From Callaeas wilsoni (Eukaryota; Chordata; Aves; Passeriformes; Callaeidae): a stretch of 64,000 nucleotides of DNA. The DNA lies in the NCBI GenBank assembly GCA_013398955.1, contig VWPU01004175.1, forward strand, positions 1 to 64,000, read 5' to 3'. Within the stretch, counting starts at the first letter, position 1; each line of letters starts with the position of its first letter. This document shows positions 22,681-33,167 of this stretch, one piece after another. The notes beneath the pieces are model-generated. The model worked only from the letters and a program-made list of their open reading frames with translations, searched no databases and was not told the DNA's origin. Made by a program: the position numbers and the translations under genes.

Positions 22681-24787
22681 AGAAGAAAACAATAAAGCTA
22701 TACTATATTATATAATGACTCGGATGTGATCTTCTGTACATGAGCTGAGGATTTTTAGAATGAAACAGAAATGTCAAAAAAGCTTGACAAAAAAATCCAT
22801 TGATTGTTACTCAGTACACATTTGAAAGCACTTGCCTGATGGTTGCAAAGCACTTGCCACAGATTACAAAACAGTCTCCACATAGTTTTGGAGAAGAGTC
22901 ATCCCTATTGAGTACAATTCACAACGGTAGCTTCAGCTCAGTGAAATTCAGATGTTCATGGTACAGATGTCTGCCTGCAAGCCAGGCAGCCCAATTCATT
23001 TGCCCGCATAAACATGTCTAACATCATGTCAGTGTGTCCAGCCTGGCTTCCAGCTGCCTTTGCAGCGCAGTACATGTTTCCAAGAGGTCTCATGCAATAT
23101 GTGACTGGCAATTCCATGTGCATGCCCTGGGCACTGAGTAGCATCTCAGATGGCACCAGACATTGAAGTGGGGACAGGTGAGTAGAGCTTTAGGTCCTCC
23201 TTGAAGAAAAGTGGTTTAAGGACTCCATCCAGCATGTAGACAGGTATATTTCTATAGTGTACATTAAGGTGAGCCTGAAAGATTTAAAAAGATGCTTCAG
23301 TTCCATCATCATTCAGGACCACAATTAGTTCACCTTTGCCTTTAAAGCCTATGAGGGCTTAGAGATAAATTTAGTCTAAATAAGGAAAATGAGAAAACTG
23401 GAGATAAAGAGGCAAAAAGGACAAATGGTATCTTAAAAGCATATGTTAGGAAGAAACACAATAGAAGAGACTATGAAAGAAAAATACGAATTTTAGCTTA
23501 GATATTTTTAATTAAGAAGGCCCAATATTCAGTGCTAAAAATAGGCAAGTGAATCTCTGATTCAACAATATCTATAAAGATGTGTCTGTTTCACTGAGAA
23601 TTTGGCTGAATCTTATACAATAACACCTTTTCTACTTTGGCTGAGAAGGATTATATGCTATTGACTGACAGTTTTAAACTGTGAATTGAGGCACAATACC
23701 TGGATCAAAGCTGTACCTTTTATGGTAAAACTACTACTAAGGCTCTGTTTAGCAGTGTATGAAAGATCTTCCCATTTTTTAGTGCATCAGTTTTCAAGGA
23801 TCTCTGAAGAAAACATTTTAATCCCAAAGGTTACTAACATGAATATTATACCTCAGGCATCGTGTTTTCACAACCATTTTAGGTGCAACAATAAGAAAAT
23901 GTAGAAGTTGTTAGACTCTACTAGTGATCTCTCAAGCATGGGAATTGTCCTACTGAGCTCCTACTTAATTACTTTTGCCTTATTATTCATATTTTCATTA
24001 AGCTAGTTAGCTGTCTTTTTTGTTGTGTGTTCCATATATTTTCTCTCTGGAACTGGGGTTGTATTAAATTACTGTACTTTAGCTCATCCAGGATGTTTTA
24101 CAGTTGCATTTTAATCACGTTAAGACATTTCATTTTTGCATATCCTATTAATGGTACTGACATATTTTGTATCATATTGCATGCATATATTAAACATGTA
24201 CTTTTGGGATAAGCTATTTGGAGTCAGGTTTGGCTGCACACACTCCATCAGTGGGACTAATCTTATAACAGAATAATCTTCCAGGGAAAAACATCAGGTC
24301 TTTAAGTTGACACCCTGGATTTCATAGAGTGGGTAAACAGTTGATTGGGTTTTGCTCTTTATGGAACAAACTGAGGTATGTCACTATAGCAGGATTCTAA
24401 AAAAAAAGTTCTTCTTAACATATGGATAGGTGAATCTAGATGCATGTGTGTGTTTCTGATGACATCAGAGCTTGTTAGTCTCCCAAGGCATAGTTAGATA
24501 GACCCTGATCTAGTACTTCCAAGTTACCTCCAAGTTATTTACAGAGAAACAGATAACGTGCCTATAGCATTTTTTAATGTCCCAGAGCAATTTTTACTGG
24601 GGGTATTATTTAGATGAATTATGTACTGGAGATGGGTCACTGTAGACAGAAGATTTTTTCAAGTTTCAAGTAGTGCTTTTCAAGAAGAAGCACTGCTGAA
24701 GTGAGTAGTGTAAACCATCAAGGGTATTTATGGGCTCTTACCTTTATCACCTGTTCCAGTTACCCGATGAATGTTCACCAGGTATTG

Positions 24788-25862
24788 ACAGAATCACAGA
24801 ATGCAGAAAGGCTGAGGCTGAAAGGAACCTCTGGATGTCTCCTGATTGGAACTAGAAGCCCAAGCAGGACCACCAAGAAGAGTTGACCAGTACTGTGTCC
24901 AGATGATGTCTGAATATCTCCAAGGATGGAGGCTCTACAGCCTCCCTGGGAAACTGGTACCAGTTCTTGGCTACCCTCACATTAAAGATGTCTCCTGATA
25001 TTCAGAAAGAAACGTCAGTGTTTCAGTGTGTGCCCATTGCTTCTTGTCCTCTTGTTAGGTACTGCAGAGAAGAGTCTGGCTCTGCCTTTAAATCCTCTCT
25101 CTTCAGGCATTTATATACACTGATAACCACAACCCCTCCACCCACAAAGCTTTCTCTTCTCTAGTTTAAACTGGCCCAAGTCTCTCAGTCTTTCCTTGTA
25201 GAAGAGATGTTCCTGTCCCTTTATGATCTTTCTGGCCTTTTCTTTTTTTTTTTTTCTTTGACTGTGTACAGGATGTCCATGTCTCTCTTCCGACTTGGAG
25301 CACAGGACTGGACACAGAAGTCCAGGTGTGACCTCACTAAGGTTCAGGAAGGGATCTCCTCCCTCCACCTGCTGGCAGCACTCCTCCTAATGCAGCCAAG
25401 GATATAATTGCCTCTCCTTCTGTCAAGGGCATATCACTGGCTCATGTACAATTTGTTGTCTATCAGGACAGCCAGGGCCTTTTCTGACAAGCCGCTTTCC
25501 AACTGGGCGGTCCAGCCATGTACTGGTAAGTGAGGTTGTTCCTCCACAGGTGCAGTACTTTGCACTTCCCCTTATGCAACTCCACAAGGATCCTGTCAGA
25601 CTATTTCTTCAGGCTGCCAAGGTCCCTCTGGATGGCAGTTTGATCCTTTGGCATATTAAACCACTCCTACTAGTTTTGTGTCACTAGGAAACTTGTTGAG
25701 GGTCCACTTTGCCTTGTGGCTCTGATGAACAGCAGGACAGGACCCAGTACTGACCCCCAGGGTATAGAGCTGTGTCTTGCTTCTGACTAGACTCCATGAC
25801 ACTAATAACAACACCTTGGGCCCAGTTCCTCCAAAGAGGCATTCCTCTCTTTGTGCACTCAT
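24788..25862 (-). mobile_element. CR1 LINE, about 1.1 kb, 5'-truncated, reversed
   Basis: The reversed tail ACAGAATCACAGAATGC begins the element. Next come the 3' UTR (CTCCAAGGATGGAGGCTCTA, CCTCCCTGGGAAACTGGTAC) and then the ORF2 C-terminus. On the minus strand, 25368-25111 reads M-E-G-G-D-P-F-L-N-L-S-E-V-T-P-G-L-L-C-P and then Y-K-E-R-L-R-D-L-G-Q, which are CR1 reverse-transcriptase C-terminal motifs, interrupted by a poly-T run at 25243-25256 (poly-K in the protein). Farther right, AGGGTCCACTTTGCC and CAGTACTGACCCCCAGGGTA belong to the RT core. Stops and frameshifts make it inactive. It is the longest CR1 in the window. Confidence 0.92.
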
Positions 25863-27335
25863 CTACAGACATGTGCTGTGTATTTGACTTTTCTTCAGAA
25901 AGATTTTGACAACAGACCTGCTTTCCCCTACTCCCTTTACATTTCTGTTATAAACCAAAATAATGCCAATAAACATATTTCCATGCTCATAGGTACTCAA
26001 CATTATTTTAGGACATGATCTGAAGAAATTTTTTTCTCTCTCACTCTCTCTCTTATTGCTATAAATATAATTTGCAATACAGAACTAGATATACAATGTT
26101 TTTTCAAGTATATAGATGCTAAAATTCTAGATGAATAGAAGCATAGCATTTAAATGCCCCATAAAAGACTTTTTATTAGATCCATGTAGCAATTACATCC
26201 AGTACAACAAATACAGCACCAAATATAGATAATGCAAAGATATACTAATGTAGAAAACTGGGTTTATATGTTTTGTGTTTTGTTTGAGTTTTTTTTAGAT
26301 TAAGAGTATAAAAGACGTTATAATATATTCTGTATTGGAGCATATAATGTATATTGCTAAAAAGTTTGAAATAAAAACAAATAAGTCTATTCTTTACAAG
26401 TCTATTCTATACAAATCAGTAATATAGTGTCTCTCCTATATGCCATAAATTCATATAGAGCTTCTAGGATTTATTTTAGCAAGGACTTGCATAGAATTGC
26501 TGGTTTCTTTATCTTTGAGAAGGCCTTTGACTTGGGAATTACCTCTTGAAAAACAAAATCCTCACACTCTTAAAACTTCGGCTCACAAATTATGTTTACA
26601 AAGACATGGAAAGTGGAAATTGATTTCCAAGTGTATCTTAAATATTGCCTCAGTTGCCTCCACTTACAGCAGCCTGTTTGAGAAGTTTCTGGGTTTAGTT
26701 TCTAAATACTTCACTTCCAGCTCTTATGTTTGTTTTTAAAGATTCTTAAAAAAATCAGAGCTCAGAAATCAAAGTTCAGAGGATATTTTTTAAAAAATAT
26801 TCTTCTAATTTTGGGAACATTTTAAAGTGCCTGTAGATGTAAAGGTTTACATTTGAATCAATCAGGTAAAAACAGTATTAGAGCCACAGGCGAACAACAA
26901 GCACTGAAAACTGCTCTACCTGACCTATTTCCTATGACCACTTTAGGGTGAAATGAAATATCTGAATTTATTCTGAAGAAACCTATTACTGCACATTGAC
27001 TGTAGGGGTACTTTGGGCAGCTGGCTGGGGTATTACATATATCTATATCTATACCTATATCTAATCTCTCTCTCTCTCTCCATATATATATATCTCACTG
27101 ATACAAAAATTGAGACCAACATATTTCAGATACATGTATTCTTTTCATGTTTGCTCATAGGAGTTCTTTCTATTTAGTAGGGGTGCTTGTTTTCCCCTAT
27201 ACTGTTTTCTTGGAGACAGTCAGTGTATTCTAGAGTGTGGATGCATAAAACTAACACAGGAATCAATGGATTTTGATTATTATTTTTGAAAGGGAAAATC
27301 CCTTGTTGACACTGTGAAAATACATTGGGAAGTAC
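25863..27335. other. AT-rich unique DNA with short simple repeats
   Basis: Contains CT-rich runs at 26034-26055 and mixed TATC/CT/TA repeats at 27040-27100. No gene recognised. Confidence 0.55.
27040..27097. repeat. Compound microsatellite (TATC, CT, TA)
   Basis: TATCTATATCTATACC, then (CT)n, then (AT)n within 58 bp. Confidence 0.7.
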
Positions 27336-27602
27336 ACATATGTTGCTGGGATATGGTTGATTTTCATTCCATAAGAAGAGCTGCCTTGGAGATTTTCCGA
27401 TTTTTCAACTACATCAATTATTTTAACAATAGGTACGACTGACCTGCCCTCACCATGTCTCTGGCTTGTGTGACCACAGCAGTAGCCCTACTGTTATAAG
27501 GCTAAAGGCATTTTTGTTCAGTTACTGCCTGTATGGGGATATGTGGAAAGAGGATACATCAGCTCCTTTAAGGTGTCTCGCCAAGCACTTTTCAATTCAA
27601 AA

Positions 27603-27940
27603 GGAAATAACAAGAAAAGGAGGAAGACATAAACAAGGATACACAACGATACAAACCAGACTGACAAATGAAAAGGGAAGAAGTCAGTCCTGGTCTGTCA
27701 CACTAATTGATGAGGATTTCTGGGAGTGTGGGAATGCTTCTTCCAACACAGTTATCTGATCAGAGATCTTGTCAAATGGGAAATTAAGGAAAAGGAGGAA
27801 AGCAGAAACAAAATACACAAACTTGACAGGTGAATATAATACAGACAAAAACCAAACTTGGTCAGTCACGGTATCAGATGAGCTATTGAGAAGCTGCAGG
27901 CAAACTGGGATTTTGCAATTGACAACAATGCAATCCTGAG
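27603..27940. repeat. Diverged tandem repeat, two units of about 170-176 bp
   Basis: Unit 1 starts GGAAATAACAAGAAAAGG at 27603 and unit 2 starts GGAAATTAAGGAAAAGG at 27779. Within them GGTCTGTCACAC (27692) pairs with GGTCAGTCACGG (27860). The units match by eye over the left half and fade later; short insertions explain the 168-176 bp spacing. Confidence 0.65.
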
Positions 27941-28043
27941 GGTCCCGAGTATTGGAGGGGGTCAGTGGGACTACACCAGCTGGTGGGAACTGAGCAGCGG
28001 AAGCAGATGAGGGAGAAACAAAGAAGAGGTAAACAGGAAAGGG

Positions 28044-28050
28044 TATAAAA
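28044..28050 (+). promoter_or_regulatory. Candidate TATA box (TATAAAA)
   Basis: A consensus TATAAAA with GC-rich flanks on its right, downstream of the tandem repeat. It fits an LTR core promoter; activity is not shown. Confidence 0.4.
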
Positions 28051-28444
28051 TGGGCCAGTCACATGTAAGTGTCACCCCGGTCTGACCAGCCAAGTGAGCA
28101 GGATGCCCCTTGTCCAGGCAGAGGTGTCAGGGAGGCGTGCCTATGCTGATATTCAGAGGAATGGATGTGTGAGTGCTGTGTGTGTGCAGTGAGCACCTAG
28201 CAGTGAGTCAGGGACACACAAGTCAGGTAAGGGGTGCTAGAATCTGCATAGCAGTGCTGGGCAGGCACAGGGAGCATGCCAGTGCTGGGAGAACTCATGA
28301 ATGTGTGTGAACTTTGAACCTGGGCAGTGCAGGGTGTGTTCTGCACTAGTGACTTTCTGCCTCTGGCAGTCCAAGAGGAGAAGGGGATGTGTCTGCCTGT
28401 GCCTGTGTCTGGTGTGAGTCCTGAATGTGGGGGTAGCTGGGGCA

Positions 28445-28478
28445 ACACCTTATCTGTGGCCACACCTTATCTGTGGCC
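28445..28478. repeat. Perfect 17-bp tandem duplication
   Basis: ACACCTTATCTGTGGCC occurs twice without a spacer. Perfect identity in otherwise diverged DNA suggests a recent slippage event. Confidence 0.9.
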
Positions 28479-28690
28479 CTCTGTGTGACCAGACACATCT
28501 GTGTCCTACAAGTGTCCATCCGTATGTGTCCAGGACCATGTGCAGGTGTCTGTGACTGTGTCTCTGGGGTATGTGCTCAGCATTGCTGCTGGTTGAAATC
28601 TCAAAGGGGAAAGGGGAAAGTGGCAGCCACGTCTGTCAGCCAGAGACCCTGGGACTTGAGGAAGTGGCAGCTCCTAATATCAGTTGACAT

Positions 28691-31325
28691 TGCCACTCTA
28701 AAAGTATATATAATTCACGCATATGGAGAATGTCCTAAGTTAAAAAAAAAAAAATTCTAAGTAAAAATAGAAAATGAGAGGTTTTGATAGTGACAGACTT
28801 TTTTTCTCTTATTGACAAAACAGCCTTACAGAATTACATTGCAAATTACACACCTATAAAAAGTCTATTGAATCTATAGAATTCCTATACAGTACTACAT
28901 TTCCCCATTATATTGTATGGACTAAAAATGAAGGAATTTATACCTTTGGTCAATTTATAAGCTTGAGCAATTCTTGTATGAATATCCTGGTTCCATCTGT
29001 TTTATCCTATTAGTTATTACAGCCCAGTTTAGTTAAGGAAACTTTTCTAAACTCACTCACTGCACTGTTCTTGTAAAATAGTTGTGGAAAGGTGGGGTAC
29101 AAAAGATTTTCTGGATGAATGTGTGAATAATGAAAAACTGAAATGCTTCATTTATCGGGACTCAATTGACTAAAACAATCTCATCCCTGCTGCAAGTTTT
29201 CATGAATCAGCAATGAAGAAAGGTCTTACTTTCATTCAAATTTTAAGGGTAAAAATAGTTTGCAGTAACTTTGATGAAAATGAACAGAAAATGAATGAAG
29301 TTCGTTTGATGTATTTTGAAAGCAAGGATTTGGATGAGGGGGAGTCAATATAATTCAGGCAAAAGAGATGATGACAGTAATGGTGGATCTGCATGGTGAA
29401 TAAGAAAAACATAGGTACGTATATAATACTCTAAGGAAATAACCTTAAAATACTAATGTACTAAAAATACTGATATATGTCCACTTTATACCCTACGAGC
29501 AATCGGTCCATTTTCAGACGTTATATAAACATATATGCCACGAAGAAAGGAAAGCTGCGCTGCAGTCCTTGTGGACTTGGGTGTATCCAGCAGCTGGGTG
29601 GCTTTTAGCTATTCAGCCTAGGCACCCTAGTTAGCTGAACACTCCAGTTAGATATTGATAAATTCTGCTATACTTGCTCTATGATTAATTAGTGCTTTAG
29701 CCTTCCAGCACACTGCGGATGAGTACATTCATTCTTCTTTTGTTTGATCAAATGCAAGCACTGATGAAAAGTAATATCTGACACAAAATCAAAGGCCCCT
29801 TCCACTTACGAGTAGACTGGAAAAGGAGGAAGAAAAGAATCATGTTGCACATTTAGGACACAATAGGGTGGCATAAACATTGAGAAACACTGTCAGGGCA
29901 GAAGTCATCACTGCAGTGACAACCAGCAACAACTTGCCTGCCAAATCTAACACAGCATTCTGCATACAAACGAGCATATGGATGTTTTGTGAGCAGTACA
30001 GTGAGTCAGTGTGAGCCAGGCAAACTCCTGTTGTGTACTAGCAGGAACGGGTTTCTAGGGCCTGAAGGTACTTTAGTGTGTTGGTATGAGGATAAAAAGA
30101 TATGTCATGTACTTAAAAATACTCTTCCACTTGATTTTCCTTTCTCGGAATATGTTTTTTCTCCAAAGCCACCTCTTCTGTGTGTTCTGACATTAGATTT
30201 TACACAATTTTTAAGAGGAAGACATTGTTTAATTGTCTGCTAAAGAGTAATCACATTTGTTCCCATTGTTGCTTTGAGTAACTTATGTGAGATGTTTTTA
30301 CTGGAAACATTGCTTGTTTTGTCTCCTATCCAAACTCTTCTCAAGTCTATAGATTGCTTTGAATGCAGTTTTCTGGACCAAGATTTTTTTTCCTTGGATA
30401 GTTAAAGTTTATTTGCCTGACATATATGCCTTTTGGTCTCCTCTCTTCCATTTTTTACATTTATCGTCTCTAGGGTTTCTAGTGCTGCTTTGTTCACTGA
30501 CATTTTCTGGTTCTTTTTACATAGTAAATACACCTAGTTCCTGTACCCTGGTATAGTAGTACAGAGTAGAGCTACTACTGTACTCTAGTGAGGGAACGGG
30601 AATTGAGGAATTGAGCTTGCCATATCCTCATCTGTTGGCTTGTAGCTGTGCCCTTCAGCCACTTCCAGGAAGACTCACATTTTAATTCTGCCTGCCAGTA
30701 AAGTAAAATTTGTATAATTGCTTCAGGTTATTTCTAACAGCAGAAACATCCTTTGGAAAAGTGTATGTGTCTGATGCAGCGTGGGGAAAAGAGATTTTCT
30801 TTAACTTACTTATACTTACTACTTACAGTGAGTGCTACTTCCATGACTTGCAACTTAATAAAAAGCCCTAGGCATATTTCATCTTATTTTAATGTTAATG
30901 TCTACATCATTTAATCCTATTAGCTCTTTCATTAATGAATAGATATAAATAAGTAGCTCTCAGATGTATTTTGAAGTAGTAGATGAAACAGGCAGAATTG
31001 AGATCTAGATTTTTAAAATCTAGTTTAGGTGAGATGAATTGCTCCCCAGGAGTGCTCTCTTCAAGTTCTATAAAAAAGGTGAGGGACACCAAGTGATCAG
31101 ACCAAATGTAGGTGCTCTAATCTGTAGGCACCTAACATTAAGTGTCCAGTCTAACATGGTTGGCTGGTGTCTCATAAGATTTAGTGGAAATATAGTCAAT
31201 AATGTCACAGAATCCTACAGAGGTGCGCTGCTGACTAGTATTTAATTTGTTGCTCTCTAGAATTCTCCAGTACACTTCTGAAGACCTGCTTTCTATCCAG
31301 TCAGTTCCTAATTTGCAGTACTATG
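28691..31325. other. AT-rich unique DNA, no gene seen
   Basis: No repeat or gene recognised; an A13 run lies near 28741. Confidence 0.5.
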
Positions 31326-31339
31326 GAGTAATTTCAGTT

Positions 31340-31632
31340 CAGCTGTGGAACTTTGCATTTGTCTTGCTTGACCTTCATAAATGTTTTCAGTCTGTTCCTC
31401 CAGCTTGTTGAAGTTGCAGTGAATGGCATCCATTTTTCTGTCCTATTACTGCCTTCCCTGGTTGGATGTCATCTGTGAGCTATTTGAGGTTTAATTGTGT
31501 TCTATCATCAAGAGCATTGATGAGGCCTTGCGTCAGCCCACAAGAAAAAATATTTTTAGCTGATTGCCAGATTAATCCATTGACCATTATCATCTGATTT
31601 TTCAACTTTATACAGTTTTTCACCCACGATAT
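31340..31632 (-). mobile_element. Old, degraded CR1 fragment, reversed
   Basis: CTTTGCATTTGTCTTGCTTG, then GAATGGCATCC, GATGTCATCTGTGAGCTATT, ATCAAGAGCATTGATGAGGC and CAGTTTTTCACCCACGA follow, in order, the reversed CR1 reverse-transcriptase consensus. Identity is clearly lower than in the other copies, so it is an older insertion without its tail. Confidence 0.7.
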
Positions 31633-32790
31633 CCCATTAGGTCCAAAACAGGGTCAATGAGATCTGAAGGACCTAAGTACTCTAATGCACCTTCTCAGTA
31701 AGGAATGAATAGACTTGCCTAAGGGTTCCCGTACACGTAGAAAACAATCTCCAGTGAATTATTTAGAAACTATGAGGAAGAGGTTGTGGCATTGAAGATA
31801 CTGAGAACAAGGTATTTCTAAATCTTATTCTGATCAGCAGCCAGGAATAGTAATGAAAGGCTTCTTACAATGCTGAGCAATGCCAGAGTCACTTAGCAGT
31901 ATGTTAAATATAAAATGGCTTAAAGCCCAAAAGACAACATGACTGAAATTAAACACAAACAATTGAACCTTTATTTTGAAAAGTATTAGTTCTCTGGAAC
32001 TGAGTGACAAATTCTAATGAATGTCCTTAATGATTTTACAGTGGGACAAATCATCTGTGAAAGTAAGGTGGTTATAAAAGACACTTACTGTGCAATATGA
32101 ATACTAAATGAAATCAGACATCCCTGTAATCAACATCAATAAAAGTACCATAACTAATTTTGCTGCTTCAAAGAGCAGCGTAATAAAATGTACAAAAAGA
32201 AAGAACCCGTGGCCTAAAAATATTGCTCACACATACAAAGATGTGTACATACGTATTCATATACACATTTTCAATATTGAGTAAAATGCTTACAAAGGTA
32301 AAAGGAAGCTATTTACAAAGACAGTCTTATCCTATTCATAGTTATTTCTTTTGACCTTGCAGGGGGAAAGAAAAAGCATCCTTAAATAAATATGAAATAA
32401 TTTTCAGTAGATTTGGGTTGGTGTCCAGAAGTTAAGTAAATTTTACTCTTTATCCAAAAATAATCTAAAAATAATTTCTTCAGATTGCATAGTCCAAGAT
32501 TCCATGGAAGGTTTTACAGATTTATTAGAGAGCCACAGCATAGAGATACGATAGTTAATAATGAAATAAAAAGGAAATGGTGAAGAATAGGTACACTGGA
32601 GCAAGAACTGACTTTTTGCTCTGAGTTTGAGAAAAGGATTTGAGGAAGTCGTGCCATGGGATTTCTAGGAGTTAACCATGATACAAATTGAGGAAATGGT
32701 ATACCTTACTTCACTGCTGGTGGCGCAGGGAAGGAAATCTCTTTGTGGAGAAGGATTTCCTTCTTGTCAAATAAGTGTGGAGCTGATTCC
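31633..32790. other. Unique DNA, no gene seen
   Basis: Nothing recognisable apart from AT-rich text. The left border of the LTR that follows may lie farther left than drawn. Confidence 0.5.
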
Positions 32791-33167
32791 TAGCTGGAAG
32801 GAGAGCTTGGGTGGCACTGGGAACCATAGGGAGTGGTTGGGTAATGCTGATTACGAGCGGGAGGAAGTGGTGGGCATAGTGTGGCAGAGGGGACAGTTGG
32901 GTATAGGCTGTTGCTGGGGATTTCTGCGGTTTCTTTTCATGTACCCTGCTTCCTCAGTATTGCTACTATCTATTTTCTTATCTCACTGTCATTTCCAGCA
33001 AATTGCTCTTATTTTAACCCATGATCTTTACCTTTTGTGCCTTCAGTTCTCCTCTCCATCCCGCTGCAGGAAGAAGGGGGAGGGGAAGAGGACTGAGCAA
33101 GCAGCGATGTGGTTTGGACAGTATCAGCAGGAGCTTTAAATTTTGATTACCATTCCTAAACCACAAT
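32790..33167 (+). mobile_element. ERV LTR, 3' part, plus orientation
   Basis: CATGATCTTTACCTTTTGTG, CCTTCAGTTCTCCTCTCC and CCCGCTGCAGGAAG match, in sense orientation, the same segments that appear reversed at 17483-17560. The end CTAAACCACAATA is the LTR 3' end of the group, with one change from AACA. The U3 part is poorly recognisable and the left border is approximate. The 153-codon open frame at 32678-33139 lies almost wholly in this LTR and is not a gene. Confidence 0.65.

Larger units (their letters stand above)
21104..24787. other. Unique DNA with simple repeats, no gene seen
   Basis: This stretch contains an (AAT)n-type run at 22445-22462 and a purine-rich tract at 22562-22680. A patch of higher GC at 22940-23270 is unexplained. 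No supportable gene. Confidence 0.5.
27340..28690 (+). mobile_element. Probable ERV LTR or LTR-bearing fragment, composite
   Basis: The left edge TGCTGGGATATGGTTGATTT resembles the U3 start of an avian LTR group. Inside are a diverged tandem repeat of about 170 bp (27603-27940), a TATA box (28044-28050, GGGTATAAAATGGGCC) and then a GC- and GT-richer leader-like stretch with AGTGAGCACCTAGCAGTG. Tandem enhancers upstream of a TATA box are a common LTR layout. No clear TG...CA ends, target duplication, poly(A) signal or viral frame was found, so the borders and the class are uncertain. It could also be two or three unrelated repeats side by side. Confidence 0.45.

Noticed and set aside
22309..22692. 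127-codon minus-strand frame with Y- and F-rich runs
   Set aside because: It translates the (AAT)n and purine-rich tracts in reverse; low complexity.
32678..33139. 153-codon plus-strand frame
   Set aside because: Most of it lies in an LTR and it ends in the conserved LTR tail; no family motif.
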